Source: an uncultured bacterium
Lineage (GTDB): Bacteria; Bacillota; Clostridia; UBA1381
Length of the DNA stretch: 50,113 nt
Direction of reading: 5' to 3'
Assembly: GCA_905215805.1 (NCBI GenBank)
Contig: CAJMRL010000021.1
Location: 1 to 50,113 of the forward strand
This document shows positions 15,211-23,046 of this stretch, one piece after another. The notes under the pieces are model-generated. The model had not been told where the DNA came from, did no database searches, and was given only the letters and a program-made list of their open reading frames with translations. Both the position numbers and the translations under genes were made by a program. Each line of letters begins with the position of its first letter. Position 1 is the stretch's first letter.

Positions 15211-16510
15211 AGTTATAGGAGCCGGTCTTGCCGGCTGCGAGGCTGTATGGCAGCTTATAAAAGCGGGAATAGAGGTTGAGCTTTATGAGATGAAACCTTT
15301 AAAATTTTCGCCCGCGCATTCAAATAAAAACTTTGCGGAATTAGTGTGCTCTAATTCTCTTAAGGCTGAAAGAATAGAGAATGCCTGCGGATTGTTGAAA
15401 GAAGAAATGCGATTATTCGGGTCAATTATGATGGAGGCGGCAGATGAAAGCCGTGTGCCGGCGGGTGGAGCTCTTGCGGTTGACAGAGATATTTTTGCTG
15501 AATATATAACTGATAAAATTCGTAAAAATCCTCTTGTGACGGTAATAAATGAGGAAGTAACTCAAATAGATACGGACGATTACACGATTATAGCAACCGG
15601 TCCTTTAACTTCTGAAGGGATGGCCGAAGCAATTTCACAATTAACAGGCAGCGAATCGCTGTATTTTTATGATGCAGCGGCACCTATAGTAACGGAAGAA
15701 AGTATAGACCATGACAAAACATTTAAGGCAGCAAGATATAATAAAGGTACAGCAGATTATATTAATTGTCCTATGACAAAGGAAGAATACGAGGCCTTTT
15801 ATGATGAGTTGATCAAAGCTCAGACTGTTCCGTTAAAACAGTTTGAGAATAGAACGGTTTTTGAGGGATGTATGCCGGTTGAGGTAATGGCGGCAAGAGG
15901 GAAGGAAACTCTTACTTTTGGGCCGCTGAAGCCAGTGGGACTTGTTAATCCCAAAACCGGAAAGGATGACGCATATGCGATTGTTCAGCTACGTCAGGAT
16001 AATAAAGAAGGAACGCTTTATAATCTTGTTGGATTTCAGACAAATTTAAAATGGGGAGAGCAAAAACGTGTATTTTCGATGATTCCGGGATTGGAAAACG
16101 CAGAATTTGTGCGTTACGGGGTAATGCATCGAAATACATATATAAATTCTCCAAAGCTTTTAAACCGTTTTTACCAGATGAAAAAATATCCGAAGGTATT
16201 TTTTGCCGGACAAATTACCGGTGTTGAAGGCTATGTGGAAAGCGCATCAAGCGGATTATTGGCCGGATATAATATGGCAAGGCTTATAAAGGGAATGAAA
16301 ATGTTTGAACCAAATTCCAAAACATCAATAGGCGCTCTGGTTTTGTATATAAGTGATGAAAGTCTTGAAAAGCTTCAGCCGATGAATGCCAATTTTGGAA
16401 TTATAGAAGGCTTGCCGGAGCGGATAAGGAAAAAGGCGGAAAGATATAATAAGATTGCGTTAAGAGCGTTAGAAATTATAAAAGACCAAATAGAACAGGA
16501 GAGAATATAA
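15200..16510 (+). CDS. trmFO: Folate/FAD-dependent tRNA (uracil-54-C5) methyltransferase
   Basis: The 436-residue flavoprotein makes 5-methyluridine at position 54 of tRNA, using methylenetetrahydrofolate as carbon donor. The N terminus is a dinucleotide-binding fold (VIGAGLAGCEA). The two catalytic-site cysteines known from the Bacillus enzyme are visible in LVCSNSLKA and TVFEGCMPVEVMAARG. The flavin motif FAGQITGVEGYVESASSG is near the C terminus. Length is normal. It overlaps topA by 11 bases in another frame, which implies translational coupling, and the next gene begins directly after its stop. Confidence 0.96.
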   Translation: MRVKVIGAGLAGCEAVWQLIKAGIEVELYEMKPLKFSPAHSNKNFAELVCSNSLKAERIENACGLLKEEMRLFGSIMMEAADESRVPAGGALAVDRDIFAEYITDKIRKNPLVTVINEEVTQIDTDDYTIIATGPLTSEGMAEAISQLTGSESLYFYDAAAPIVTEESIDHDKTFKAARYNKGTADYINCPMTKEEYEAFYDELIKAQTVPLKQFENRTVFEGCMPVEVMAARGKETLTFGPLKPVGLVNPKTGKDDAYAIVQLRQDNKEGTLYNLVGFQTNLKWGEQKRVFSMIPGLENAEFVRYGVMHRNTYINSPKLLNRFYQMKKYPKVFFAGQITGVEGYVESASSGLLAGYNMARLIKGMKMFEPNSKTSIGALVLYISDESLEKLQPMNANFGIIEGLPERIRKKAERYNKIALRALEIIKDQIEQERI

Positions 16511-16939
16511 ATGGATAAGAAAAATAAAATCATTCTTGCAGTAATAGCTGTTGTGATAGTAGCCGCAGTGGTTATTGCAGCGGTAATAAGCTCAAATTCA
16601 GGAAACAATAATTCTACTGCAGAAAATAATACACAGCAAACTGCTACAGAAGCGCCTAAGGTAAAGCCGACGTTTATATATTTTGTTTCAAAGAATGATG
16701 AGACATATGATGCAGAAATGGCTTTAGTTGAAAAACTTAAGAATACATATGGCTCTGAGGTGAATTTTGATATAAGAGATGTAGACCAAGATGCAACAAT
16801 AGCTGAAAATTTTGCTTTTGTTCCCGGTAATACTCCGGCTTTGATCATGCTTAATACGTCGAATGACATTAGTTCAATGCAGATGAAATGTGTGGATGAG
16901 TCTATATTGGTAAATGAGATAGAGAAAGCAATGGAATAA
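16511..16939 (+). CDS. Membrane-anchored thioredoxin-fold-like protein lacking CXXC
   Basis: The 142-residue protein begins with a single hydrophobic helix (KIILAVIAVVIVAAVVIAAV, about residues 6-25) and a linker rich in Asn, Thr and Ser. The outer domain runs PTFIYFVSKNDETYDAEM and VPGNTPALIMLNTSND, which follows the thioredoxin strand order with the usual cis-Pro region (GNTPAL). The expected CXXC motif is absent; only one cysteine (near residue 129) remains, so a disulfide oxidoreductase role is unlikely. Its ATG follows the trmFO stop with no gap, and a flavoprotein gene follows after 10 bases. Function is unknown. The fold assignment is inference from pattern. Confidence 0.6.
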   Translation: MDKKNKIILAVIAVVIVAAVVIAAVISSNSGNNNSTAENNTQQTATEAPKVKPTFIYFVSKNDETYDAEMALVEKLKNTYGSEVNFDIRDVDQDATIAENFAFVPGNTPALIMLNTSNDISSMQMKCVDESILVNEIEKAME

Positions 16940-16949
16940 GGTAAATATA

Positions 16950-18518
16950 ATGATAAGAATTAGCAATATAAAGCTATCATTAGATGAAAATGAAAATATA
17001 CTTGAAGAAAAAATACAAAAAAAATACAGAATAAAAAAGATAAAGTCTTTTCGTATATCAAAAAAATCAATAGATGCCCGCAGAAAAAACGATGTGCATT
17101 ATGTGTACTCGGTAGATGTTGAAACAGATAATGATAAGCTTTATGTTGGCAAAAATGCAGTGTTTCATGAGGAGAGTAAATATGAATTCCCAAATGGAAA
17201 AATCCCGGATAAACCAATTGTAATTGCCGGAATGGGTCCGGCGGGATTTATGTGCGGATTGACTCTTGCAAAAAACGGATATAAAGTTATAATATGTGAA
17301 CGCGGAAAGTGTGTAGAGGACAGAAAAAAAGATGTAGAAAAGTTTTGGAGCAGGGGAGAGCTTAATCCTGAATCAAATGTTCAATTCGGTGAAGGAGGCG
17401 CCGGAACATTTTCTGACGGAAAGCTTACAACAGGGATAAATGATTTTCGTATAAGATATATTTTGAATGAATTTTATAACCACGGTGCTCCTAAAGAAAT
17501 CCTTTATAATTCAAAGCCGCATATAGGCACCGACAATCTCAGTAAAATGGCGCGAGCTATAAGATATGATATTATAGCAAATGGAGGAGAAATAAAATTC
17601 TCATCTAAAGTTACTGATATTATAATAAGAGATGGAAAGCTTATTGCCGTAAAGATACTTGGACCAAACGGTGAAGAAATTATAGAAACTGATAATTTTG
17701 TTCTTGCTGTCGGACACAGTGCAAGGGATACCTTTGAAATGCTGAAAGACCGTGGAGTAAAAATGCAGCGCAAGCCCTTTTCGGTTGGAGTGAGGATCGA
17801 ACATTCTCAGGAAATGATTAATAAAAGTCAGTATGGAGATTTTTATAAACGATTGGGAGCGGCCGATTATAAACTGTCAGTGCATCTGGATAATGGAAGA
17901 GGTGTATATACGTTTTGCATGTGTCCGGGTGGATATGTTGTTGCATCTGCATCCGAAACAGGCGGTGTTGTTACAAATGGAATGAGTTATTTTGACCGCA
18001 GCGGAGAAAATGCCAACAGTGCAGTGCTTGTAAATATTGTGCCCGATGATTTTTCGGGTGATGATGTCCTTGCGGGAATACATTTTCAAAGAGAAATAGA
18101 GCACAAAGCGTATGAATACGGAGGAAAAGATTATAAAGCGCCTGCTCAGCGCGTTGGGGATTTTCTGGGTATAAAAGAAAAAGGGATTGCAGTTGATCCC
18201 ACATATAATCCGGGAGTATGCTGGACTAAATTAGATAATATTTTTCCCGATTTTGTGACAGACAGTCTTAAGGAAGGAATATTCGCTATGGATAAAAAAC
18301 TCCGCGGTTTTGCGGATGCAGGAGCAGTGATTACAGCTCCTGAAACTCGTTCATCTTCTCCTGTAAGAGTACTGAGAGATAAAGAAACTATGATGTCGAA
18401 TATAATAGGACTATATCCTTGCGGAGAAGGAGCAGGATATGCGGGAGGAATAACATCGGCGGCGGTAGATGGAGTTAAGGTAGCAGAATGTATAGCACTT
18501 AACGGTCTGGAGGGTTAA
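16950..18518 (+). CDS. COG2509-type FAD-dependent dehydrogenase
   Basis: The 522-residue protein belongs to a family of uncharacterised flavoproteins common in Firmicutes. After an N-terminal domain of about 85 residues comes the FAD-binding motif GMGPAG (94-99), a family-specific FGEGGAGTFSDGKL segment and a C-terminal flavin-contacting segment (YPCGEGAGYAGGITSAAVDG). Substrate and partner are not known. A location in the cytoplasm is expected because no signal peptide is present. It lies in a tight run after trmFO and the thioredoxin-like gene, and its 3' end holds the GGAGG ribosome site of the next gene, so all are probably co-transcribed. Confidence 0.85.
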   Translation: MIRISNIKLSLDENENILEEKIQKKYRIKKIKSFRISKKSIDARRKNDVHYVYSVDVETDNDKLYVGKNAVFHEESKYEFPNGKIPDKPIVIAGMGPAGFMCGLTLAKNGYKVIICERGKCVEDRKKDVEKFWSRGELNPESNVQFGEGGAGTFSDGKLTTGINDFRIRYILNEFYNHGAPKEILYNSKPHIGTDNLSKMARAIRYDIIANGGEIKFSSKVTDIIIRDGKLIAVKILGPNGEEIIETDNFVLAVGHSARDTFEMLKDRGVKMQRKPFSVGVRIEHSQEMINKSQYGDFYKRLGAADYKLSVHLDNGRGVYTFCMCPGGYVVASASETGGVVTNGMSYFDRSGENANSAVLVNIVPDDFSGDDVLAGIHFQREIEHKAYEYGGKDYKAPAQRVGDFLGIKEKGIAVDPTYNPGVCWTKLDNIFPDFVTDSLKEGIFAMDKKLRGFADAGAVITAPETRSSSPVRVLRDKETMMSNIIGLYPCGEGAGYAGGITSAAVDGVKVAECIALNGLEG

Positions 18519-18521
18519 TTT

Positions 18522-20228
18522 ATGAAAATAAAATCAATTTTTAATAAAAAAGCAGCAGCATTTATAACATCAGCAGCTATATTCTCAGCTTCCACCGGAG
18601 CTTTTGCGGAGTTTACGGATATAAGCAGTGATGCTTGGTATTCAGATGCAGTTCAATTTATGGTAGACAGCGGTTATATGAATGGCATATCTGATACGGA
18701 GTTTGCTCCTGATGCAGGAATGACAAGAGGAATGTTTGTTACTGTTATTGGACGTATGGATGGGGCTAACACCGGAGAATATACAAAGGCTATATTCCCG
18801 GATGTGCCAATCACTCAATGGTATGCACCATATGTAAACTGGGCTCTTGAAGCAGGGATAGTGACAGGATTTTCGGATCTGCATTTTTATCCTGATGAAC
18901 AGATAACAAGATCACAGCTGGCAGTTATGATAAAACGTTATTTAGATTATAGAAATATAGTTTTGCCTGTTAATCCTAATGCTTATGATTCATATACAGA
19001 TGAAGCGTCTATTGCCGAATGGGCTAAAGAAGGCGCTGACCTAATGCGTACTACCGGAATTATTACGGGCGATGATTATGGAAATTTCATGCCTGATTCT
19101 CTGGCTACACGAGCTCAGATAGCTGTTACAATAATGAAGCTCAGAGCAGTGATCAATGGAGAAAAACTTGAAATTCCGCAAAGAAAAGAGCGTTCAAAGG
19201 CGGAAATATTACTTGAAGGCATGACGCTTAAGGATAAGGTATACCAGATGTTTATGGTAAGTCCGGAACAGATAACCGGTGTTCAGGCTGCTACCATGGC
19301 AGGCGTTACAACGAAGGATGCGGTCACAAAATATCCTGTTGGCGCTATTTTGTATGATTCAAAAAACATTCTTGAATCAGAACAAATAACCCAAATGGTA
19401 ACAACAACTGCCGGTTATATGACTACAGCGCCGTTTACAGTAATAAGCGAAGAACCGGGAGATAATTCTCCGCTTTTCTCAAAGCTGGGGCTTACTAAAT
19501 ATAATAATGCTTATACATATAAGAATGATGGTACAGAAAAGATCACAGAAATATATTCTAATATTTCCACAGAGCTGAAAAATCATGGCTTTAACACAAA
19601 TCTTGCGCCGGTTGCCGATATCTGGAGCAACACAAGGAATACATATATATCAACAAGAGCGTTTGCAAATGATTATCAGACAGCAGGAGCAATGACGGCG
19701 GCTGCGGTAAAGGCGTCTAAAGAAAACGGCATTCTTACAGCAGTTAAATATTTTCCGGGATATGGCGACTGCGCTGAAAATCCAAATGACGGTGTATGCT
19801 ACAGTTATAAAACACTTGATGAATTAAAGAATGATGATTTCAATACATATAAAAATGGTATTGATGCAGGAGCGGATTTTGTTGTATGCGCCAATGTGAA
19901 TATGCCGGAGGTTGATCCATATTATCCGGCGTCGCTTTCAACAATATTTGTAAACGACCTTTTGAAGGGATATCTTGGTTTTGACGGTATAATTATTTCC
20001 GGAGCACAAAATATGAAGGCGATAACATCTGAATATTCAGCTGCCGATGCTGCTGTTATGGCAGTTGATGCAGGGTGTGATATGATAATGCTTCCGGCAA
20101 ATGTAGATCAGGCTGTCAATGCTATTATACAGGCGGTAAATGATAAGAGCATTTCAGAAAGCCGTATAAATGAAAGTGCTCTTAAAATTTTAAATAAAAA
20201 AATTGAAGCAGGATTAATACAAGGATAA
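18522..20228 (+). CDS. S-layer-anchored protein with a degenerate GH3 (NagZ-like) domain
   Basis: The 568-residue protein starts with a signal peptide cleaved near AFA-EF (about residue 29), then three SLH domains (about 30-79, 90-142, 164-214) that attach proteins to cell-wall polymers. From about residue 225 on it has the fold of family 3 beta-N-acetylhexosaminidases. The catalytic residues are missing. The nucleophile position in the family pattern TDALNMKAI reads SGAQNMKAI here, giving Gly494 in place of Asp. KHFPGHGDT reads KYFPGYGDC (409-417), and the following DSH segment is lost. I infer a wall-bound, probably non-hydrolytic sugar-binding or structural protein. GGAGG in the end of the upstream gene serves as ribosome site. 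Confidence 0.85.
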   Translation: MKIKSIFNKKAAAFITSAAIFSASTGAFAEFTDISSDAWYSDAVQFMVDSGYMNGISDTEFAPDAGMTRGMFVTVIGRMDGANTGEYTKAIFPDVPITQWYAPYVNWALEAGIVTGFSDLHFYPDEQITRSQLAVMIKRYLDYRNIVLPVNPNAYDSYTDEASIAEWAKEGADLMRTTGIITGDDYGNFMPDSLATRAQIAVTIMKLRAVINGEKLEIPQRKERSKAEILLEGMTLKDKVYQMFMVSPEQITGVQAATMAGVTTKDAVTKYPVGAILYDSKNILESEQITQMVTTTAGYMTTAPFTVISEEPGDNSPLFSKLGLTKYNNAYTYKNDGTEKITEIYSNISTELKNHGFNTNLAPVADIWSNTRNTYISTRAFANDYQTAGAMTAAAVKASKENGILTAVKYFPGYGDCAENPNDGVCYSYKTLDELKNDDFNTYKNGIDAGADFVVCANVNMPEVDPYYPASLSTIFVNDLLKGYLGFDGIIISGAQNMKAITSEYSAADAAVMAVDAGCDMIMLPANVDQAVNAIIQAVNDKSISESRINESALKILNKKIEAGLIQG

Positions 20229-20244
20229 ATGGATGTTATATACG

Positions 20245-20285
20245 GGGTTGCCGCTTTAAACGCTCTGCGCTAAAAGCGGCAGCCC
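20245..20285 (+). terminator. Terminator after the SLH protein gene
   Basis: GGGTTGCCGCTTT (20245-20257) pairs with AAAGCGGCAGCCC (20273-20285) over 13 bp with one wobble. The loop holds 15 bases and the T run that follows is modest (GATTTTCTT). It probably ends the long dprA-to-SLH transcription unit. Confidence 0.75.
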
Positions 20286-20295
20286 TGCGATTTTC

Positions 20296-20324
20296 TTAAC
20301 ACGACAGTTACGGACTTATATATA
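20296..20324 (+). promoter_or_regulatory. Probable mscL promoter
   Basis: TTAACA (20296-20301) and TATATA (20319-20324) are spaced by 17 bp, 33 bases before the mscL ATG. Confidence 0.45.
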
Positions 20325-20357
20325 AATTTATTCAGTGTCAAAGAAGATGGGAATTTT

Positions 20358-20813
20358 ATGAAATTTTTTGATGAATTTAAAGAATTTATTGCCAGAGGTA
20401 ATGTTATGGATATGGCTGTTGGAGTTGTTGTCGGCGGTGCATTCAAAAGCATAATCGATTCGCTTGTATCAGATATTATAAATCCTGGAATAGCGTATGT
20501 AGTGTCAATTATTTCAAAAGCTGCTGTTACAGCTACAAATGTTGTCAGCAATGGGGAAGTAACAGAGGCAATTGATATGTCAAAGTGGATAATTCCGGGT
20601 ACATCTATAAAAATAGGGAATTTTGTATCTGCTGTTATTAATTTTCTTTTATTAGCGTTTATTATTTTTTGCGCGGTGAAGGGATTGAATACACTTAATG
20701 AAAAAATTATCCGAAAAAAGAAAGAAGAAGATGAAAAGAAACCTGAACAATTATCGCAGGAAGAGCTTCTGACACAAATACGCGATTTGCTTTCAGAAAA
20801 AAATAAAGAATAA
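20358..20813 (+). CDS. mscL: Large-conductance mechanosensitive channel
   Basis: The 151-residue membrane protein forms a pentameric pore that opens on severe membrane tension and releases solutes during osmotic downshock. The N-terminal amphipathic helix (FFDEFKEFIARGNVMDMAVG) runs into the pore-lining TM1 with VGVVVGGAFKSIIDSLV. An outer loop follows, then TM2 (FVSAVINFLLLAFIIFCAV) and a charged C-terminal bundle helix ending in KNKE. Length is slightly above the classic 136 residues because of the loop and tail. The ribosome site is weak (GATGGGAATTTT before ATG). It is a single gene between two terminators. Confidence 0.95.
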   Translation: MKFFDEFKEFIARGNVMDMAVGVVVGGAFKSIIDSLVSDIINPGIAYVVSIISKAAVTATNVVSNGEVTEAIDMSKWIIPGTSIKIGNFVSAVINFLLLAFIIFCAVKGLNTLNEKIIRKKKEEDEKKPEQLSQEELLTQIRDLLSEKNKE

Positions 20814-20840
20814 GTATGTATATTAATTAAAATTAGTATT

Positions 20841-20881
20841 AAAATATATCGCACCCTTAATTTTGGATGCGATATATTTTT
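20841..20881. terminator. Bidirectional terminator between mscL and the GH28 gene
   Basis: AAAATATATCGCA (20841-20853) is perfectly complementary to TGCGATATATTTT (20868-20880), with CC and GG adding two inner pairs. T runs on one strand and A runs on the other let it serve both convergent genes. Confidence 0.85.
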
Positions 20882-20898
20882 GGTTTTGGAGCAATATA

Positions 20899-22236
20899 TT
20901 ATGAGTGCTTCAGATCAATATCTTCATTGGTACATTCAATTGATTCATAAAGTTCATTTTGTTTTATACAGTATGGGGTTTCAAATTTGATTTTTCCGCT
21001 TACACAAATTTTGTCTGCATATCTTGCGTATACCGCAGGAATTGAATGAGGATAGACATGTCTCTCGGAAGGCTGTTCATCGAAATAGCCGCTTTCTTGT
21101 GTACCCTGGGAACACATTGTGATGTTTAAATCAGAAATGCTTATATCCTCTATTATAGCGTCAGACTCTCCGCCGATAAATACACTGGATTCAGCTTTCA
21201 TATATATATTATCGAATGTAACATTTTTGATTTTGCCGGGATAGCGGTGATTTTTATCGCGGTAAGTAGCGTTGATAAAAATAGGTTCACCATTTCCCCA
21301 CCACATTGTATGGTTTTTGTTGCGTATTCCGTCGGCATATTTTAAAACATTTCCGGTAATATGATGTATATGTATATCTTCAATAGTGGAACCGTCTCTT
21401 GCCCATATGCCAACACCTCTTGAGCAGTCCTTTATGATACAGTCACTTAAAATAATATTTTTTATATTTCCGTGTGTTTCCGTACCTATTTTAAGTCCGG
21501 AGTCACGAGAATATAAAATACAGTTGTTAATAGCAATATTTTCGGAGCCGCCGTATTTTTCAGACATTGGTTTTGTAGTTTTTACAACAATAGCATCATC
21601 GCCGGTCTTGACTATACATCCGCTTATTATAACATCTTTACATGAATCCGGATCTATTCCGTCATTATTTGCGCCGCGTACGTCATTTAAAATTTTTATA
21701 TTTTGAATCAAGACATTACGGCAGCCCGCCATATGAAGAGTCCAGAATGCTGCATCTTTAAATGTTACGTCTTTTACTGTAAGATTTTCTACATCCTCAA
21801 GGAATGTAGTCCTTGGGCGAAATGCGGTAACGTTCAGCGGACATTCATGCGCTCCGTTGTCAGCATTGTCATCAAAGAAGACCTTATCGCCTTGACCATA
21901 AATTATGCCCTCTCCGGATATAGTTATATTTTTTTCGTGGCAAGCGAATAAGAAACAGCCGCCGTCCCAACCGGTACATTCGTTATCATCGTCAAACAGC
22001 CTTGCAAAATCAAGTATATCATTTTCATTAAGGCTGCTTATAAGAACTGCTCCTTTTTCAATATGAAAATCAATATTACTTTTTAAAACGATTGTTCCGC
22101 TTAAATATTGTCCCGGCGGAACAATTACTGTGCCTCCATTTATTGAGGCTGCATCTATAGCTTGTTGTATAGCATCAGCATTATTCGTAACAGAATCTGC
22201 GACAGCACCGTAATCAAGAATATTAAAAGAATTCAT
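20899..22236 (-). CDS. GH28 family glycoside hydrolase (polygalacturonase-like)
   Basis: The 445-residue right-handed beta-helix protein probably hydrolyses galacturonic-acid linkages of pectin fragments. The N terminus has the pectate-lyase-like FNILDYGAVADSVTNNADAI. The catalytic region carries the GH28 signatures NNDGIDPDSCKD, TGDDAIVVK (paired acidic residues), GTETHG and GVGIWARDG. No signal peptide is present, so it most likely acts on imported oligosaccharides in the cytoplasm. I chose the ATG at 22236 because GGGAGG lies 7 bases upstream; an in-frame TTG at 22251 is less likely. It is transcribed alone, divergent from the marR-type gene, from a promoter that leaves only about 14 bases of leader. 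Confidence 0.9.
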   Translation of the reverse strand: MNSFNILDYGAVADSVTNNADAIQQAIDAASINGGTVIVPPGQYLSGTIVLKSNIDFHIEKGAVLISSLNENDILDFARLFDDDNECTGWDGGCFLFACHEKNITISGEGIIYGQGDKVFFDDNADNGAHECPLNVTAFRPRTTFLEDVENLTVKDVTFKDAAFWTLHMAGCRNVLIQNIKILNDVRGANNDGIDPDSCKDVIISGCIVKTGDDAIVVKTTKPMSEKYGGSENIAINNCILYSRDSGLKIGTETHGNIKNIILSDCIIKDCSRGVGIWARDGSTIEDIHIHHITGNVLKYADGIRNKNHTMWWGNGEPIFINATYRDKNHRYPGKIKNVTFDNIYMKAESSVFIGGESDAIIEDISISDLNITMCSQGTQESGYFDEQPSERHVYPHSIPAVYARYADKICVSGKIKFETPYCIKQNELYESIECTNEDIDLKHS

Positions 22237-22256
22237 AGTAAAACCTCCCAATAAGT

Positions 22257-22284
22257 ATTATACTATGTTATAGTTTATTGTCAA
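22257..22284 (-). promoter_or_regulatory. Sigma-A promoter of the GH28 gene
   Basis: On the minus strand, TTGACA (22284-22279) and TATAAT (22262-22257) are perfect consensus hexamers 16 bp apart. The start would lie near 22250. Confidence 0.75.
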
Positions 22285-22338
22285 TAGAAAATATTACTTT
22301 TTATGATTAATAAATATCAGTATATTTATATAATACCA

Positions 22339-22370
22339 TATTTCTATTTTTTAACACAAAAATAGAAATA
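22339..22370. repeat. 13-bp inverted repeat in the GH28/marR divergent region
   Basis: TATTTCTATTTTT (22339-22351) and AAAAATAGAAATA (22358-22370) are perfectly complementary around TAACAC. It lies upstream of both divergent promoters (about 55 bp from the GH28 -35 and 94 bp from the marR -35). It could be a regulator site; the high A/T content also allows a chance or structural origin. The rest of 22285-22463 shows nothing. Confidence 0.5.
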
Positions 22371-22463
22371 GAAAAAAGAATGACAACTGGAATAAATAAA
22401 AAAGGTTATAAATAATATAATTTGTCCATTTTTATAAAAAATATTGTTTCATGGAAAAAACAA

Positions 22464-22492
22464 TTGACATAATAAATTAATTAGTGTATAAT
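22464..22492 (+). promoter_or_regulatory. Perfect consensus sigma-A promoter of the marR/ABC operon
   Basis: TTGACA (22464-22469) and TATAAT (22487-22492) are exactly 17 bp apart. The AT-rich spacer is a plausible MarR target, but no convincing palindrome is visible there. Confidence 0.85.
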
Positions 22493-22536
22493 AGGTAGTG
22501 TGCTACATATTATATTTAGGAAGAAGGAGAGGGCAT

Positions 22537-22986
22537 ATGCAGAGTAAAGAACATATAGGGTTCTATATAAAAAAAATAAATGATTTTCTTTGTGCAAGAG
22601 CAAATGCCGATTTAAAGAATCGGGATCTTACTTATTCTCAGCTGCACATATTGATGTATGTTATAGCATCTAAGGATAAAATGGTTTTGCAGAAGGATAT
22701 AGAACAATATTTTGGTTTAAAGCATCCGACTCTGGTAGGACTTCTCAAGCGTATGGAAAAAAAAGAATTGATATGTATTAATGTAAATCCTGATGACAGG
22801 CGCGGAAATTGTGTGAAAGCGCTGGACAAGGGAATAAGAACAGGAGAGGAGGTAGTAGAGCATTTATGCGATACAGATAAAATGCTTACTGAGCATTTAG
22901 ACGATGAGCAGGTAAAAGTTCTAAAGGAATTACTGAAGCTTATTTATACCAAGACCTGTATCGAAGGAGCTATTAAAAAGAAATAA
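22537..22986 (+). CDS. MarR family transcriptional regulator
   Basis: The 149-residue protein is a dimeric winged-helix regulator. The helix-turn-helix and wing are visible in LQKDIEQYFGLKHPTLVGLL and INVNPDDRRGNCVKAL, with N- and C-terminal helices for dimerisation. I chose the ATG at 22537 because AGGAG lies 7 bases upstream; an earlier in-frame start at 22498 is closer to the -10 element than a leader allows. It is followed 60 bases later by two ABC exporter genes, a usual arrangement in Clostridia. It therefore probably represses its own operon and is released by an exported compound. Confidence 0.92.
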   Translation: MQSKEHIGFYIKKINDFLCARANADLKNRDLTYSQLHILMYVIASKDKMVLQKDIEQYFGLKHPTLVGLLKRMEKKELICINVNPDDRRGNCVKALDKGIRTGEEVVEHLCDTDKMLTEHLDDEQVKVLKELLKLIYTKTCIEGAIKKK

Positions 22987-23046
22987 ATATGTTAATTACT
23001 TTAATACTATGTAGCAATTTACTAAAAAATAAAGAGGAGGAGTTCT

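Noticed and set aside
20270..20854. 194-codon frame antisense to mscL
   Set aside because: It covers both the mscL gene and its terminator, has no ribosome site and looks like a codon shadow of the channel gene.
22464..22492. MarR operator inside the marR promoter spacer
   Set aside because: The best palindrome around the spacer matches at only about half of its positions, no better than expected in such AT-rich sequence.
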